Positions 62,661 through 64,000 of a DNA stretch of 64,000 nt are shown piece by piece. Source of the stretch: Cyanoderma ruficeps (taxonomy: Eukaryota > Chordata > Aves > Passeriformes > Timaliidae); contig VZDJ01000346.1 of assembly GCA_008694505.1 (NCBI GenBank), positions 11,839,790 through 11,903,789 on the forward strand. Direction: 5' to 3'. The translations under genes and the position numbers were made by a program. Each line of letters begins with the position of its first letter. Within the stretch, counting starts at the first letter, position 1. Under the pieces are notes generated by a model that saw only the letters and a program-made list of their open reading frames with translations, was not told where the DNA came from and did not search any database.

Positions 62661-64000
62661 CATTATCATATATAATTCTCCAAATTTCTGTATGACTACC
62701 TCTTTTCCAACCTCTACTCTTCGCTTCTGGTATAAGCTGGTAAATCCTAGTTAGCAATGAGTTCTGGTGTTGTATGCTTGCCTCCAGAAGGCAAATAAGT
62801 CAGTGTAGAATCAAGGCACATGCATATGGCAAAAATTAGTTCAGATCAGCTGTGCAAGAATCTGAGCATAATTCAATCCAAATTTGGTCAGTATACAAGC
62901 AAGTCACTCTGCAAGTAGTATTCACACACACCTGTGTTTTAGTGAGCAAGGCACAGGACAGAACTAGAGCATTCATGCTGTGTCCCATTCCTCCCCTCAT
63001 CATCCCGAAGGGCTTCTTCATCTCAGGTACCTTGTACCCATCCCCTCCAATGTGTATCTCAGTGCACTAAGCTGGTGGCCGGTCCCTTTCCTATGTCCAG
63101 GAGAAGGAAGGGCTGGCTGGAGGGTGGCTCATCAGGAGGCTCATCAGAAGTCCTTCAGTGTCAGCTCTTAGTGCCTTGCCTGCAGCTGCTGGGCCCCCAC
63201 TGGCAGCATAGCCGTGGTTAAAAGGGAACTGCTGCACTAAAAATGCTCAGGGCTCACAGATATGATCTGCTACATCATGCTGGACTCAGAGGGATGACCT
63301 TTTTTTTTCTAAAGGAAAAAAGAAACAGAACCACACGATGTTTTGTGGTAGCTTTACACTGTAGGATGCAAATATTTTTATTTTTTTAAAGATAATTTGA
63401 TTTATTTTACCTTATAAAGGTGAACTGTGTGAGAAACTAAAGAGATTTGTATGTCATTTGTCATTCATTTTAAGTGGGTAGGAGAGCTGCACATTTCTCT
63501 TCTGTAAAATTGCAAGGTAGTGGCTGTCTTTAAAATCAAGGGCCTTTTTAGCTGACAGAAGATAATGTTACATGTCTCATTTAAAAGTCAAACTGTGCTT
63601 TATGACTATTTTCAAATATTAAAGTCAATTTTAGTGTTCTACAAAATGTGCCTGAACATACTTTATCCTTAAAATTTTGGGAAATCATTCAATATGGGCT
63701 TGCAAAAGCAGATTGCAGCTTGGGCTGCTGAAGAGTCAGCTGACAACAATTTTAATGGTCTGTTAATTAAGATCAAGCAACACTGTGATGGATTTATTAT
63801 TGTAGAGTTTTTTGATTGCTAAAGAAAACAGGACATCAGTTTAATCCTGATAACTCAATTCTCTTTTTCTTTTTATTTTTCATTTGGCTCAGCATTTGTT
63901 GCACTTCAAAGATAGAAAATGCTTTCTTTACCAATAACTGTGTATATGTAGAAGAAAATTTATTTTTATGTTGGTTCTCATGGAAAGGAACACTAACTTT
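62661..64000 (+). other. Intronic sequence, nothing recognised
   Basis: AT-rich to the window end. A T8 run lies near 63301, and no coding segment was recognised. Confidence 0.6.

Overview
The window is almost entirely intronic vertebrate nuclear DNA, most likely from a bird. The evidence is one well-supported OXR1 coding exon, many CR1 LINE fragments (one ending in the ATTCTATG octamer repeat typical of bird and reptile CR1), a solo retroviral LTR, and AT-rich, gene-poor sequence with isolated Ns and one 73-base gap at simple repeats. A songbird is plausible from the repeat types, but the sequence alone does not settle the species.

The one solid gene feature is a 197-bp internal exon at 32400-32596 on the + strand. 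It encodes the N-terminal segment of OXR1 (oxidation resistance protein 1) that precedes the LysM domain, and it is bounded by TAG acceptor and GTGAGA donor signals. The roughly 32 kb on its left and 31 kb on its right read as flanking OXR1 introns. Two weaker exon-like signals are flagged. A possible exon tail ends at base 50, next to AAG|GTAAGG. A 94-bp exon-shaped segment lies at 58276-58369. Both have splice phases that fit the OXR1 exon, but neither is proven.

Layout: 1-2084, unassigned intron with a 22-bp perfect palindrome. 2085-3197, a decayed avian ERVL-like LTR-element remnant. 4990-6155, a CR1 fragment split by a minus-strand solo LTR (5265-5891) flanked by a 6-bp GAGGAG target duplication. 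6156-32399, long unassigned intron with homopolymers, short tandem duplications and an A/C-rich block. 32400-32596, the OXR1 exon. 33178-47682, five further CR1 remnants, four antisense and one sense. 48320-48474, a pyrimidine-rich microsatellite containing the assembly gap. 53800-58480, a cluster of G/T-rich tracts, a sense CR1 reverse-transcriptase fragment and the candidate exon. 61875-62660, the best-preserved CR1 3' end. No rRNA, tRNA, CRISPR, promoter-defined gene or intact transposon ORF was recognised. Nearly all open frames of 60-165 codons look like chance ORFs or CR1 remnants.
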